A DNA stretch of 64,000 nt from Rhodococcus sp. OK302 (GCF_002245895.1 NZ_NPJZ01000001.1:1041001-1105000), one strand, 5' to 3'. Numbered from the stretch's first letter, positions 7,722 through 16,136 are shown. A program made the numbers and translations. Notes: generated from the letters alone by a model not told the origin.

Positions 7722-8627
7722 TCAGCGCGCGTTGAAGCGCGCTCCGATTCGCATGGATCCGGGGGAGTAGCGACTGAGACCGTAGCCAAGTTTCGCTTCG
7801 ACGGTGACGGGGACGACCGCTTTGTTGGTGCGGACGGCGTTGACTATGGCACTGGCAACTCGGTCAGGCGTGAAGTTTCGGCGCCGGTAGAAATTGTCGG
7901 CCTTGGTTTGATTCTTCAGTTGTTCCTGGGCCGTTGTTCCGGCGAATTCCGTCGTCTTGACGATGTTGGTGTTGACGAGTCCGGGGCAGATGGTGCTGAC
8001 TCCGATACCGTGTGGAAGTAGTTCTGCGCGTAAGCAATCGGACAGCATGAAGACGGCAGCTTTGCTGGTCGAATATGCAGTCAGTGCCTTCTGCGGTGTG
8101 TAGGCGGCAGCGGAGGACAGGTTGACGATGTGCCCGCCGGTGCCCCGCTCGATCATCATCGGCGAAAAGACGCGGCAGCCGTAGACAACTCCCCAGAAGT
8201 TGATGTCCATTACGCGGTCGAACTGTTCTTGGGTGGTGTCGGCGAAGGTTCCGGAGAAGCCGATGCCGGCGTTGTTGACCACAATGTCGGGAATGCCGTG
8301 TTTAGTGGCAACGGTTTCGGCGAATCGGGTCATCGCTTGTTCGTCGGCGACGTCCACTTGGTAGGCGTGGGCGCCGCCGCCGAACACGGCCTCGGCGCCG
8401 CCGGCGTGCGATGGAGCATTGATGAGTGTTGCGGTGTCCTGCGCACTTTCGAGGTTGATGTCGCAGACGGCAAGAATTGCGCCTTGGGCGGCGAAGGCGA
8501 GTGCAGTTTCGCGGCCGATGCCACTGCCGGCGCCGGTAACGACTACCAGGGTTCCGGTGAGATCGCGGAGGCGTCGCTGCAGCTTCTTTCCTCGTCGCCA
8601 ACTGCCGACGTCTTTCATCAGCCCCAT
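7722..8627 (-). CDS. Short-chain dehydrogenase/reductase (SDR)
   Basis: The ATG at 8627 follows AGGAGG with a 7-nt spacer and is preferred over longer in-frame starts; it gives 301 residues. Classical SDR features are present: TGAGSGIG for the dinucleotide, NNAGIGFSG, and YSTSKAA with catalytic Tyr and Lys. The basic N-terminus (SWRRGKKLQRRLRDL) and extended C-terminus resemble the large group of actinobacterial SDRs acting on lipids or steroids. It is convergent with the OB-fold gene and divergent from the binding-protein gene. Substrate unknown. Confidence 0.85.
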   Translation of the reverse strand: MGLMKDVGSWRRGKKLQRRLRDLTGTLVVVTGAGSGIGRETALAFAAQGAILAVCDINLESAQDTATLINAPSHAGGAEAVFGGGAHAYQVDVADEQAMTRFAETVATKHGIPDIVVNNAGIGFSGTFADTTQEQFDRVMDINFWGVVYGCRVFSPMMIERGTGGHIVNLSSAAAYTPQKALTAYSTSKAAVFMLSDCLRAELLPHGIGVSTICPGLVNTNIVKTTEFAGTTAQEQLKNQTKADNFYRRRNFTPDRVASAIVNAVRTNKAVVPVTVEAKLGYGLSRYSPGSMRIGARFNAR

Positions 8628-8711
8628 GTCGTGCCCTCCTCGCATGAGCGCACCGTATGCGCCACTGCGAAAGGTATCCGATGGAGCGGCCGAGGCTATT
8701 TTGCGAAACAC

Positions 8712-8727
8712 TGTGTCTCGAGTCACA
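8712..8727 (+). promoter_or_regulatory. CRP/GlxR-like site upstream of binding protein 1
   Basis: TGTGTCTCGAGTCACA fits the CRP/GlxR consensus TGTGA-N6-TCACA with one mismatch and is itself palindromic at CTCGAG. It lies 57-72 nt before the ATG at 8784. The same element occurs at almost the same distance before the two paralogous genes. Confidence 0.6.
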
Positions 8728-8783
8728 AACTGTGAGAGCTTCGCTTCACAAGGCACTGGCATGACCGATCCGGAGGTTTGTAA

Positions 8784-10409
8784 ATGACTCGTAGTTCCCG
8801 ATTAGGCAGTCGCCGTATTGCCGCTGTCACGCTTGCTGTCACTGCCGGGATGCTCCTTGCGTCGTGTTCGGACAGTGGTGACAAGGATGGCGGCGGAGCC
8901 ACCGAAACACCGGACTCCGGGTCGGCGCTGAAGATCGGCATGGTCAATGAGCAGTCAGATCCCGGAACACCCACCAAGGGCGGCACACTGACCTTCAGTG
9001 GTTTCTCCCCCGTGACCACTCTTGACCCGGCCAAGGCGCAGGTCGCCGGCCCCACGGGCGGTAGTGAACTCGGCGCGATCTACGACGTCCTGATGCGTTA
9101 CGACCCCATCGCCATGGAATTCAAGCCACAGATGGCTGCGTCGCTGGAGCCGAGTTCGGACAGCAAGACGTGGACGTTGAAGCTGCGTGACGGGGTCACA
9201 TTCAGTGACGGAACTCCGATGGACTCGGCAGCCGTCAAGGCCAGCATCACTCGTTACGTCACCAACCGGGGACCGCAGTCGGCCTTGTGGGTCGAGAAGG
9301 TCAGCTCGATCGATACGCCCGATCCCACGACGGTTGTTTTCAACCTCAACTCCCCGTGGACGGGCATTCAGACGATGCTCGCCACCGGTCCCGGCATGAT
9401 CGTCGCACCGACGGCTCAACAGGGCGCTCAGTTCACCCCGATCGGCGCGGGCGCTTTCACGCTCGAGAACTTCTCGCCCAACGTGGAGTTGGTCCTGGCC
9501 GCACGCCCTGACTACTACGACGGTGCGCCCAACGTCGACAAGCTGAAGCTGATCAGCATCGTCGGCGGCCAGGCTACTGCCGAGGCGCTCAAGACCGGTG
9601 GCATCGACGCGGCCTATCTGCGCACGCTCGCCCCGATTCTCGACATCGTCGGCGCCGGCCTTCCGGGCTTCATCGATATTCCGTCGCTCGGTTACATCGC
9701 CAACGTGAATCAGGCGCCGGGTCGACCGGGAAATGATCTGCGAGTTCGTCAGGCGATGACGTACGCCATTGATCCGGAAGCCTTGAACACTCGTGTCAAC
9801 GAAGGCAAGGGCATGCCCGGTCAGGTGATTTTCCAGGACACCTCGCGTTGGCACAACGACGTGGCTCCGGTGGGGGTCGATCCGGCGAAGGCCAAGACAT
9901 TGCTCGATCAGGCGAAGGCCGACGGTTACGACGGCAAGATCACCTTCCTGGCCATGCAGGAACCGTCGGCTCAGGCCACTTCGCTGGCCGTCCAGGCAAT
10001 GCTCAACGCCGTTGGCTTCGACACGCAGATCGAGTACGTCAACAATGTCGGCGATCTGGTCAAGCGGATGTATGTAGACCATGACTACGACATGACCACC
10101 GCTGCAACGAGTATTTCCGAAGCTGATCCGTACGAGCGCCTGTACTCCTCGCTCAAGACGGGTGGACCCAACAACGCGCTGGCCTACTCGGATGCTCAGA
10201 TGGACGGATTGCTCGATCAGTTGGGTGCTGCCGTTACCGACAGCGACAAGAAGGCGGTCCTCGCCAAGATTCAGACGCGTTCAAACGAGACTCTGCCTTG
10301 GCAGATTTGGGGCAACGTTCCGCAGATCGACGTGTGGAACAAGAACGTTCACGGCATCGAACCGAGCCTTGACGGAATCGTATTGTTCGACGAGGCCTGG
10401 AAGAACTGA
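8784..10409 (+). CDS. ABC importer substrate-binding lipoprotein 1 (SBP family 5)
   Basis: A 541-residue DppA/OppA-type extracytoplasmic solute receptor. The signal peptide ends in the lipobox LLASC, so the protein is tethered to the membrane. The family-5 signature region reads KTWTLKLRDGVTFSDGTPMD (about residues 130-150). It binds peptides, nickel complexes or similar solutes for the permease and ATPase genes further along the locus. It is close to two other binding proteins here (starts 10625 and 14461). It has its own leader with a CRP-like site and its own terminator, so it can be expressed without the rest. Confidence 0.88.
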   Translation: MTRSSRLGSRRIAAVTLAVTAGMLLASCSDSGDKDGGGATETPDSGSALKIGMVNEQSDPGTPTKGGTLTFSGFSPVTTLDPAKAQVAGPTGGSELGAIYDVLMRYDPIAMEFKPQMAASLEPSSDSKTWTLKLRDGVTFSDGTPMDSAAVKASITRYVTNRGPQSALWVEKVSSIDTPDPTTVVFNLNSPWTGIQTMLATGPGMIVAPTAQQGAQFTPIGAGAFTLENFSPNVELVLAARPDYYDGAPNVDKLKLISIVGGQATAEALKTGGIDAAYLRTLAPILDIVGAGLPGFIDIPSLGYIANVNQAPGRPGNDLRVRQAMTYAIDPEALNTRVNEGKGMPGQVIFQDTSRWHNDVAPVGVDPAKAKTLLDQAKADGYDGKITFLAMQEPSAQATSLAVQAMLNAVGFDTQIEYVNNVGDLVKRMYVDHDYDMTTAATSISEADPYERLYSSLKTGGPNNALAYSDAQMDGLLDQLGAAVTDSDKKAVLAKIQTRSNETLPWQIWGNVPQIDVWNKNVHGIEPSLDGIVLFDEAWKN

Positions 10410-10431
10410 CACCGCAATAGCTTTGCCGGGC

Positions 10432-10466
10432 CGAAGCCGGAGACGCATCCAGCGTCTCCGGCTTCG
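10432..10466 (+). terminator. Terminator after binding protein 1
   Basis: CGAAGCCGGAGACGC (10432-10446) and its exact complement (10452-10466) form a 15-bp stem with a 5-nt loop. There is no long T-run, which is common in high-GC actinobacteria. The stem is nearly the same as the one after binding protein 2. Confidence 0.75.
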
Positions 10467-10522
10467 CTGTGTGTGCAGGTCTATGTCGTGAGCAGGATGG
10501 TTGCGGAGTGCAACCTTGGTCC

Positions 10523-10541
10523 ATTCCGCTGAGTGGGACTG
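10523..10541 (+). promoter_or_regulatory. Conserved pseudo-palindromic element upstream of binding protein 2
   Basis: ATTCCGCTGAGTGGGACTG recurs at 14358-14376 with only two changes, both about 84 nt before a binding-protein start. Its core TTCCGCT-G-AGTGGGA is nearly symmetrical, as in operators of dimeric regulators. It is not seen before binding protein 1. Confidence 0.45.
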
Positions 10542-10553
10542 AACATTAATACC

Positions 10554-10569
10554 TGTGCCTTAAGTCACA
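10554..10569 (+). promoter_or_regulatory. CRP/GlxR-like site upstream of binding protein 2
   Basis: TGTGCCTTAAGTCACA has the TGTGN-N6-TCACA form and ends 55 nt before the ATG at 10625. It aligns without gaps with the site before binding protein 1. Confidence 0.55.
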
Positions 10570-10624
10570 GACTATGACGGCTTTGCTTCACGTCACAGTT
10601 GCACTTCCCATCTGGAGGTTTTGA

Positions 10625-12247
10625 ATGAGTCGCAGTTCTCGACGCGGCAGTCGTAAGGTCGCAGCCGTCGCCCTGGCTGTTTCCGCTGGTTTGTTCTTGG
10701 CATCGTGTGCCGACAATGGGAAGGACAGCGGCAGCGGTGACAACGCTGAATCAGGCTCAGCCCTGGCCATCGGTCCCGTCAACGAGCAGTCCAACGAGGG
10801 CAATCCGGTCAAGGGTGGGACGCTGACCTTCAGTGGCTACTCCGCCGTCACGACGCTCGACCCCGCGAAGACACAGATCGCCGGCTCCGTTGCCGGTTCG
10901 GAGCTGGGAGCGATTTACGACACCCTGCTCCGCTACGACCCCACCTCGCAGAAGTTTGTTCCGAAGCTCGCGAACTCGATGTCGCCGAGCGCCGATTTCA
11001 AGACGTGGACTCTCCAGTTGCGTGACGGAGTGACGTTCAGCGACGGCACGCCGGTCGATTCCGCGGCAGTATCCGGGAGCTTGAGTCGCTACGTTACGAA
11101 CAAGGGCCCGCAGTCCAGCTTGTACGCGTCGAAGGTTGCTTCGGTCGCGACTCCGGATGCGAAGACGGTTGTCTTCAACCTCAATGATCCGTGGACGGGA
11201 ATCGAGTCGCTGCTCGCTACCGGACCGGGCATGATCGTCGCCCCTACGGCTCAGAAGGGCGACCAGTTCACCCCGATCGGCGCCGGCGCGTTCACGCTCG
11301 AGAAGTTTGCTCCCAACGAGGAAATGATCCTCGATGCGCGTGAGGATTACTTCGGTGGTGCCCCGAACGTCGACAAGCTCAAGCTGATCAGCATCATCGG
11401 TGCACAGGCCACGACGGAGTCGCTCAAGAGCGGCGGCGCCGATGCTGCGTACTTCCGAGGACTTCCGAACATTCTCGATCTCATCGACTCCGGATACCCG
11501 GGCTACGTTGATATTCCGTCGCTGTCCTACCTGTCCCTGATCAACTCGGCTCCGGGTCGCCCGGGCGCCGATGTCCGCGTCCGCCAGGCACTCGCTTTGG
11601 CAACGGATCCCGTCGCGCTCGACAATCGCCTCAACGAAGGTAAGGGCCTTCCCGGACAGGTGATCTTCCAGGACGGCTCACGCTGGCACAACGACGCTGC
11701 TCCGATCGGCGTCGATACGGCGAAGGCCAAAGAACTGCTCGATCAGGCCAAGGCCGACGGCTTCGACGGCAAGATCACGTACCTGACCATGCAGGAGAAC
11801 TCGGCTCAGGCCATGGCTCTGGCCCTGCAGTCGATGGCCAATGCAGTCGGCTTCGACTTCCAGATCGAATACGTCAACTCGGTTTCCGACATCGTGAAGC
11901 GTTTGTACGTCGACCGCGACTTCGACATGTCGACCGGTTCGGCAAACCTCCCCGAAGCCGATCCGTTCGAGCGTCTGTACTCCAACCTCAAGACCGGTGG
12001 ACGCAACAACGCAACGAGCTTCTCCGATGCTCAGATGGACGCACTGCTCGACGAGTTGGGTGTTGCAACGTCCAACGATGCGAAGACGGCAGTTCTGACC
12101 AAGATTCAGGAGCGCGCTACCCAGGTTGTGCCGTGGCAGATCCTCGGCAACAGCCCGTGGCTCGGTGTGTGGGGCAAGAACGTCCACGGCATCCAGCAGA
12201 GTCTCGACGGAATCATGTTCTTCGATCAGGCTTGGAAGACCAACTGA
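10625..12247 (+). CDS. ABC importer substrate-binding lipoprotein 2 (SBP family 5)
   Basis: A 540-residue paralogue of binding protein 1 with lipobox FLASC and signature TWTLQLRDGVTFSDGTPVD. Conserved blocks such as LATGPGMIVAPTAQ and FTPIGAGAFTLE are shared by all three receptors. The ligand-region stretches differ more (SGGADAAYFRGLPNILDLI here against GGIDAAYLRTLAPILDIV in paralogue 1), which suggests changed specificity. RBS TGGAGG lies 6 nt from the start. It is followed by a terminator. Confidence 0.88.
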   Translation: MSRSSRRGSRKVAAVALAVSAGLFLASCADNGKDSGSGDNAESGSALAIGPVNEQSNEGNPVKGGTLTFSGYSAVTTLDPAKTQIAGSVAGSELGAIYDTLLRYDPTSQKFVPKLANSMSPSADFKTWTLQLRDGVTFSDGTPVDSAAVSGSLSRYVTNKGPQSSLYASKVASVATPDAKTVVFNLNDPWTGIESLLATGPGMIVAPTAQKGDQFTPIGAGAFTLEKFAPNEEMILDAREDYFGGAPNVDKLKLISIIGAQATTESLKSGGADAAYFRGLPNILDLIDSGYPGYVDIPSLSYLSLINSAPGRPGADVRVRQALALATDPVALDNRLNEGKGLPGQVIFQDGSRWHNDAAPIGVDTAKAKELLDQAKADGFDGKITYLTMQENSAQAMALALQSMANAVGFDFQIEYVNSVSDIVKRLYVDRDFDMSTGSANLPEADPFERLYSNLKTGGRNNATSFSDAQMDALLDELGVATSNDAKTAVLTKIQERATQVVPWQILGNSPWLGVWGKNVHGIQQSLDGIMFFDQAWKTN

Positions 12248-12274
12248 ACTGACAACTGAATAGTTCGACTGTCT

Positions 12275-12307
12275 GGAGCCGGGGACGCGCAAAGCGTCTC
12301 CGGCTTC
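12275..12307 (+). terminator. Terminator after binding protein 2
   Basis: GGAGCCGGGGACGC (12275-12288) pairs with GCGTCTCCGGCTTC (12294-12307) using two G-U pairs. The hairpin closely resembles that after binding protein 1, as expected if gene and terminator were duplicated together. Confidence 0.7.
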
Positions 12308-12315
12308 GGCGTTTT

Positions 12316-12642
12316 CTAGTCCATCAAGTCGTGGATATAGCACCAGCGCCAGGACTCGCCCGGTTCGTGCGACCGCATGACGGGATGCCCGGTTTCTCGA
12401 AAATGGTTGGTTGCATGCTGGTGGGGGCTGGAATCGCAGCATCCGACGTGCCCGCAGGTGAGGCACATTCGCAGGTGTGACCAGTTGTCCTCACCGAGTT
12501 CGGCGCATCCCTGACAGACGCCCGGAGTCAACGCCGCGGGGTCCGTTTCGGGCGTATTGGCAAGTTCCTCGCAACCGCTCGTCGCGGGCTCGGGTGCCGA
12601 CGCGCGAGAGGCTGCTCGTTTCAGGATTTTTTTCATTGCCAT
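12316..12642 (-). CDS. UBP-type zinc-finger protein
   Basis: A 108-residue protein whose C-terminal 65 residues form a UBP zinc finger: CQGC, then MCLTCGHVGCCDSS, then HQHATNHFRETGHPVM with the Cys/His ligands in the usual order. In eukaryotes this fold binds the C-terminus of ubiquitin; stand-alone versions are common in actinobacteria and their ligand is unknown. The N-terminus is basic (MAMKKILKRAASR) and may contact nucleic acid or membrane. It is divergent from the antiporter gene with a 40-bp gap, so the promoters must overlap. Confidence 0.85.
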   Translation of the reverse strand: MAMKKILKRAASRASAPEPATSGCEELANTPETDPAALTPGVCQGCAELGEDNWSHLRMCLTCGHVGCCDSSPHQHATNHFRETGHPVMRSHEPGESWRWCYIHDLMD

Positions 12643-12682
12643 CCATAGTGCACGCCGACGTTCGATCCTGCATGCTGCCTGT

Positions 12683-14278
12683 GTGAACGGGATATTGCTG
12701 GGGGTCGTAGTAGGGGCATTGCTGGTGGCGGCGCTTGCCCGCCGATTCGGATTGTCGTCACCGCTGATTCTCGTCGTCGTCGGTCTGATCGCGTGTCAGA
12801 TACCGGGAGTCCCGGACATCGAGCTTGATCCGGACCTTGTTCTCTTTGTTGTCTTGCCGCCCCTGCTGTACTCGGCGGCCTTGGACAGTTCCTATCTGGC
12901 ATTGCGATCGAATCTGCGGCCCATCGGATTTCTGGCGGTGGGATTACCACTGGCGACGACGGCAGCAGTCGGGTTGGTGGCGTATCTGATCGTCCCCGAA
13001 TTCTCGGTGGCCGCAGCGTTGGTTCTCGGGGCGATCGTTGCCCCGCCGGATGCGGTGTCGGCGAGTGCAATCGGCCGAAGGCTGGGACTCCCGCGTCGGA
13101 TCATGACCTTGCTCGGTGGGGAGTCGCTGCTGAACGACGCGACCGCCCTCACGGCGTACAAGGTCGCTTTGGCTGCCGCGGTGGGAACGGGAGCGACGCT
13201 GATCGGCGGTTTCGAGACCTTTGTGATTGCGGCTGTCGGTGGAACCGCTATCGGTCTCGTCGTCGGATTTGTTGTCTCCAAAGTTCGCGGCAAGCTGCGG
13301 GATCCGGTAATGGAGAGCGGAATCGGCTTGGTGGTGCCGTTTTTCACGTACCTCGCTGCGGAAGAAGTCCATACATCCGGCGTCATCGCAGTTGTCGTGG
13401 CCGGACTGTTCCTCGGCCAACGTTCCACTCGGGCCGGTTATGCGACGCGTCTGCAGGACACCGCGGTGTGGAAGGCCGTCGACCTGATTTTGGAGTCGTT
13501 CGTGTTCTTGTTGATCGGACTCCAATTGCCCAGTGTTGTCAGTGGATTGCAGGGATACAGCACGACGATGGTGGTGTGGGCGTCCATCGCGGTGCTGGCG
13601 ACGGTTGTGGTTGTTCGGATCGCGTGGGTATTTCCGTTCACGTATCTTCCGCGATGGTTGTCTCCGAAGATCCGGGCGCGAGAACCGGAGGTGTCGGCGG
13701 GTGCGGTGTTCGTTGTCTCGTGGGCCGGAATGCGCGGTGTGGTGTCGTTGGCAGCGGCCTTTGCAATTCCCTTGACCGTGAACAGTGGTGAGGACTTTCC
13801 CGGTCGTTCACTGATCTTGTTCCTGACTTTTGTCGTTGTGGTCGGGACGCTTCTGCTGCACGGACTTTCGCTGCCCTGGGTCATTCGGAAGCTCGGTGTT
13901 TCGGGGCATGAGGCGCAGTCCGACGCTCGGGCCGAGGCGGCTGCGCAGGACAAAGCAGCGCGGGCGGCGGCTGCGAGGTTGGACGAGTTGGTGGGCGTGC
14001 CGGACGGTGAGGTGCCGGCAGTGCGTGATCGGGCTGCGGACATCTTGCGAACGTGGAATACCCATCGGGCCAACTCGGCGTGGGAGCGTCTCGGCCGAAG
14101 TGACGAGGATCTGGGTGAGAGTCCGTCGGCGGCGTTCCGGACTTTGCGGCTCGAGATGATCGGGGCGGAGCGCACAGTTTTTATTGCGGAAAGGGACGCC
14201 GGGCGCATAGACGACGAAGTGCTCCGGAAGGTGCTACGTGAACTGGACCTGGAGGAAGCAACGCTCGATCGGGATTAG
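12683..14278 (+). CDS. CPA1-family Na+/H+ antiporter
   Basis: A 531-residue membrane protein with about 12 hydrophobic segments over the first 410 residues. Family marks include APPDAVSASAIGRRLGLPRR, GGESLLNDATAL and SWAGMRGVVSLAAAFAIP, the NhaP/NHE-type transport path. It exports Na+ (or K+) for protons, for pH and salt balance. The C-terminal 120 residues are a charged cytoplasmic tail. I chose GTG 12683; the frame is open back to 12557, but that would overlap the divergent zinc-finger gene and add a non-membrane leader. It separates binding-protein genes 2 and 3. Confidence 0.85.
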   Translation: MNGILLGVVVGALLVAALARRFGLSSPLILVVVGLIACQIPGVPDIELDPDLVLFVVLPPLLYSAALDSSYLALRSNLRPIGFLAVGLPLATTAAVGLVAYLIVPEFSVAAALVLGAIVAPPDAVSASAIGRRLGLPRRIMTLLGGESLLNDATALTAYKVALAAAVGTGATLIGGFETFVIAAVGGTAIGLVVGFVVSKVRGKLRDPVMESGIGLVVPFFTYLAAEEVHTSGVIAVVVAGLFLGQRSTRAGYATRLQDTAVWKAVDLILESFVFLLIGLQLPSVVSGLQGYSTTMVVWASIAVLATVVVVRIAWVFPFTYLPRWLSPKIRAREPEVSAGAVFVVSWAGMRGVVSLAAAFAIPLTVNSGEDFPGRSLILFLTFVVVVGTLLLHGLSLPWVIRKLGVSGHEAQSDARAEAAAQDKAARAAAARLDELVGVPDGEVPAVRDRAADILRTWNTHRANSAWERLGRSDEDLGESPSAAFRTLRLEMIGAERTVFIAERDAGRIDDEVLRKVLRELDLEEATLDRD

Positions 14279-14357
14279 ACCAAAAGGTCTCTTATGGGCG
14301 GCAGGCAATCGCAGCCCAGGATGGTTTGGTGGACAGTTGAGGGCCGCAACTTTACCA

Positions 14358-14376
14358 ATTCCACTGAGCGGGACTG
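14358..14376 (+). promoter_or_regulatory. Conserved pseudo-palindromic element upstream of binding protein 3
   Basis: ATTCCACTGAGCGGGACTG matches 17 of 19 bases of the element at 10523-10541 and lies at the same distance from its gene start. Confidence 0.45.
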
Positions 14377-14388
14377 GCTGAAACAATC

Positions 14389-14404
14389 TGTGCGTCTCGT
14401 CACA
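14389..14404 (+). promoter_or_regulatory. CRP/GlxR-like site upstream of binding protein 3
   Basis: TGTGCGTCTCGTCACA has the TGTGN-N6-TCACA form and ends 56 nt before the ATG at 14461, matching the position of the sites before the two paralogues. Confidence 0.5.
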
Positions 14405-14460
14405 AACTGTCATTGTTCAACATCAAGTCACTGTCTTAGCTTGCCTTGGAGGCATTCGTA

Positions 14461-16077
14461 ATGAGTCGTAGTTCCCGCCGCGGAAGTCGCAGATTAGCTG
14501 CGGTCACCCTGGCGATCACCGCAAGCATGTTCCTGGCGTCGTGCGCCGACAACGGGTCGAGCGGCGGCGGTGAAACCGTCGAATCGGGTTCCGCGCTCAA
14601 GATCGGCATGGTCAACGAACAGGCTGATTCCGGCACCCCCACCAAGGGTGGCACGCTGACATTCAGCGGCTACTCCGCTGTGACGACGCTCGATCCCGCC
14701 AAGGGCCAGATTGCCGGGGCTGCCGGTGGTAGCGAACTCGGCGCAATCTACGACTCGCTGGTGCGCTACGACCCCATCGCGAAGAAGTTCGTGCCGCAGC
14801 TGGCGGAGTCGCTCGAGCCCAGCCTCGACAGCAAGACCTGGACGTTGAAGCTGCGTCCGGGAACCACCTTCAGTGATGGAACGGCTTTCGACTCCAAGGC
14901 AGTCACCGACAGCATCACCCGCTACGTCACCAACAAGGGACCGCAGTCCAGCCTCTGGGCTGCCAAGGTTGCTTCGATGGACACCCCGGACGCGACGACG
15001 GTTGTCTTCAACCTCGTCGATCCGTGGACGGGCGTCGAGTCGATGCTGGCCACCGGACCGGGCATGATCGTCGCCCCCACCGCACAGAAGGGTGACCAGT
15101 TCACCCCGATCGGTGCCGGCGCGTTCACCCTCGAGAAGTTCGCCCCCAACGAGGAACTCGTCCTGGCTGCTCGCCCCGACTACATCGGTGGCGCACCGAA
15201 CGTCGACAAGCTCAAGCTGATCAGCATCGTCGGCGCTCAGCCGACTGCTGAAGCTCTCAAGACCGGCGGCATCGACGTCGCCTACATGCGTACGCTCACC
15301 CCGATCCTCGATCTGATCGAGAACGGTAACCCGGGCTTCATCGACATCCCGTCGCTCGGCTACATCGCGAACGTGAACATGGCCGAGGGTCGCCCCGGCG
15401 CTGACCTGCGCGTTCGTCAGGCAATGGCACTGGCCATCGACCCGGACACGCTGAACACCCGCGTCAACAACGGCAAGGGCCTGCCCGGCCAGGAAATGTT
15501 CCAGGACACCTCGCGCTGGCACAACGACGTCGCACCGACCGGTGTCGACCCGGCCAAGGCGAAGGAACTCCTCGCGCAGGCCAAGGCAGACGGCTTCGAC
15601 GGCAAGGTCACGTTCCTCTCCATCCAGGAGCCGTCCGCACAGGCAACCGCGCTCGGCGTACAGGCCATGCTGAACTCAGTCGGCTTCGACACGCAGATCG
15701 AATACGTCACTGGTGCAGGCGATCTGGTCAAGCGTATGTACGTCGACCACGATTACGACATGAGCACCGCAGCCGGCTCGCTTTCCGAGGCCGATCCGTT
15801 CGAGCGTCTCTACACCGGTATCAAGAGCGGTGGACGTAACAACGTCACCAACTACGCCGACGCTCAGATGGACGTTCTGCTCGATCAGCTCGGTGTCGCC
15901 ACCAACGACGAGGAAAAGAAGGCCGTCCTCGCCAAGATCCAGGAACGCGCCACCGAGACTGTGCCGTGGCTGATCTGGGGCAACGTCCCGACGCTCGACG
16001 TCTGGAACAAGAATGTGCACGGACTGAAGCAGAGCCTCGACGGCATCATGCTGTTCGATGAGGTCTGGAAGTCCTAG
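14461..16077 (+). CDS. ABC importer substrate-binding lipoprotein 3 (SBP family 5)
   Basis: A 538-residue receptor with lipobox FLASC, starting at ATG 14461 after TTGGAGG; an in-frame ATG five codons upstream overlaps that RBS and is rejected. It is closest to binding protein 1 in ligand-region blocks (GGIDVAYMRTLTPILDLI). It is the copy directly upstream of the permease and ATPase genes and is the likely main receptor. The hairpin at 16093-16136 between it and the permease may set a high receptor-to-permease ratio, as in many importers. Confidence 0.88.
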   Translation: MSRSSRRGSRRLAAVTLAITASMFLASCADNGSSGGGETVESGSALKIGMVNEQADSGTPTKGGTLTFSGYSAVTTLDPAKGQIAGAAGGSELGAIYDSLVRYDPIAKKFVPQLAESLEPSLDSKTWTLKLRPGTTFSDGTAFDSKAVTDSITRYVTNKGPQSSLWAAKVASMDTPDATTVVFNLVDPWTGVESMLATGPGMIVAPTAQKGDQFTPIGAGAFTLEKFAPNEELVLAARPDYIGGAPNVDKLKLISIVGAQPTAEALKTGGIDVAYMRTLTPILDLIENGNPGFIDIPSLGYIANVNMAEGRPGADLRVRQAMALAIDPDTLNTRVNNGKGLPGQEMFQDTSRWHNDVAPTGVDPAKAKELLAQAKADGFDGKVTFLSIQEPSAQATALGVQAMLNSVGFDTQIEYVTGAGDLVKRMYVDHDYDMSTAAGSLSEADPFERLYTGIKSGGRNNVTNYADAQMDVLLDQLGVATNDEEKKAVLAKIQERATETVPWLIWGNVPTLDVWNKNVHGLKQSLDGIMLFDEVWKS

Positions 16078-16092
16078 TCTCCTAGTGAGTAT

Positions 16093-16136
16093 GCGTATCC
16101 GGCTCCGTAGGAGTCTTCCTGCGGAGCCGGATACGC
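16093..16136 (+). terminator. Intra-operon hairpin between receptor 3 and permease genes
   Basis: GCGTATCCGGCTCCG (16093-16107) and its exact complement (16122-16136) enclose a 14-nt loop with a further AGGA/TCCT pairing. With no T-run and a downstream transport gene, it may act as a partial terminator or an RNA-stabilising end. Confidence 0.65.

Noticed and set aside
7730..7750. A GCGCG-TTGAA-GCGCGC hairpin at the convergent ends of the OB-fold and SDR genes
   Set aside because: The stem is only five base pairs and lies inside the SDR coding end; too weak to call a terminator.
8955..10082. A 375-codon minus-strand frame opposite binding protein 1
   Set aside because: Antisense shadow of a gene with clear family homology; similar shadows occur opposite the two paralogues.
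12557..12682. An earlier start for the Na+/H+ antiporter
   Set aside because: It would overlap the divergent UBP zinc-finger gene; the first membrane helix begins right after GTG 12683.
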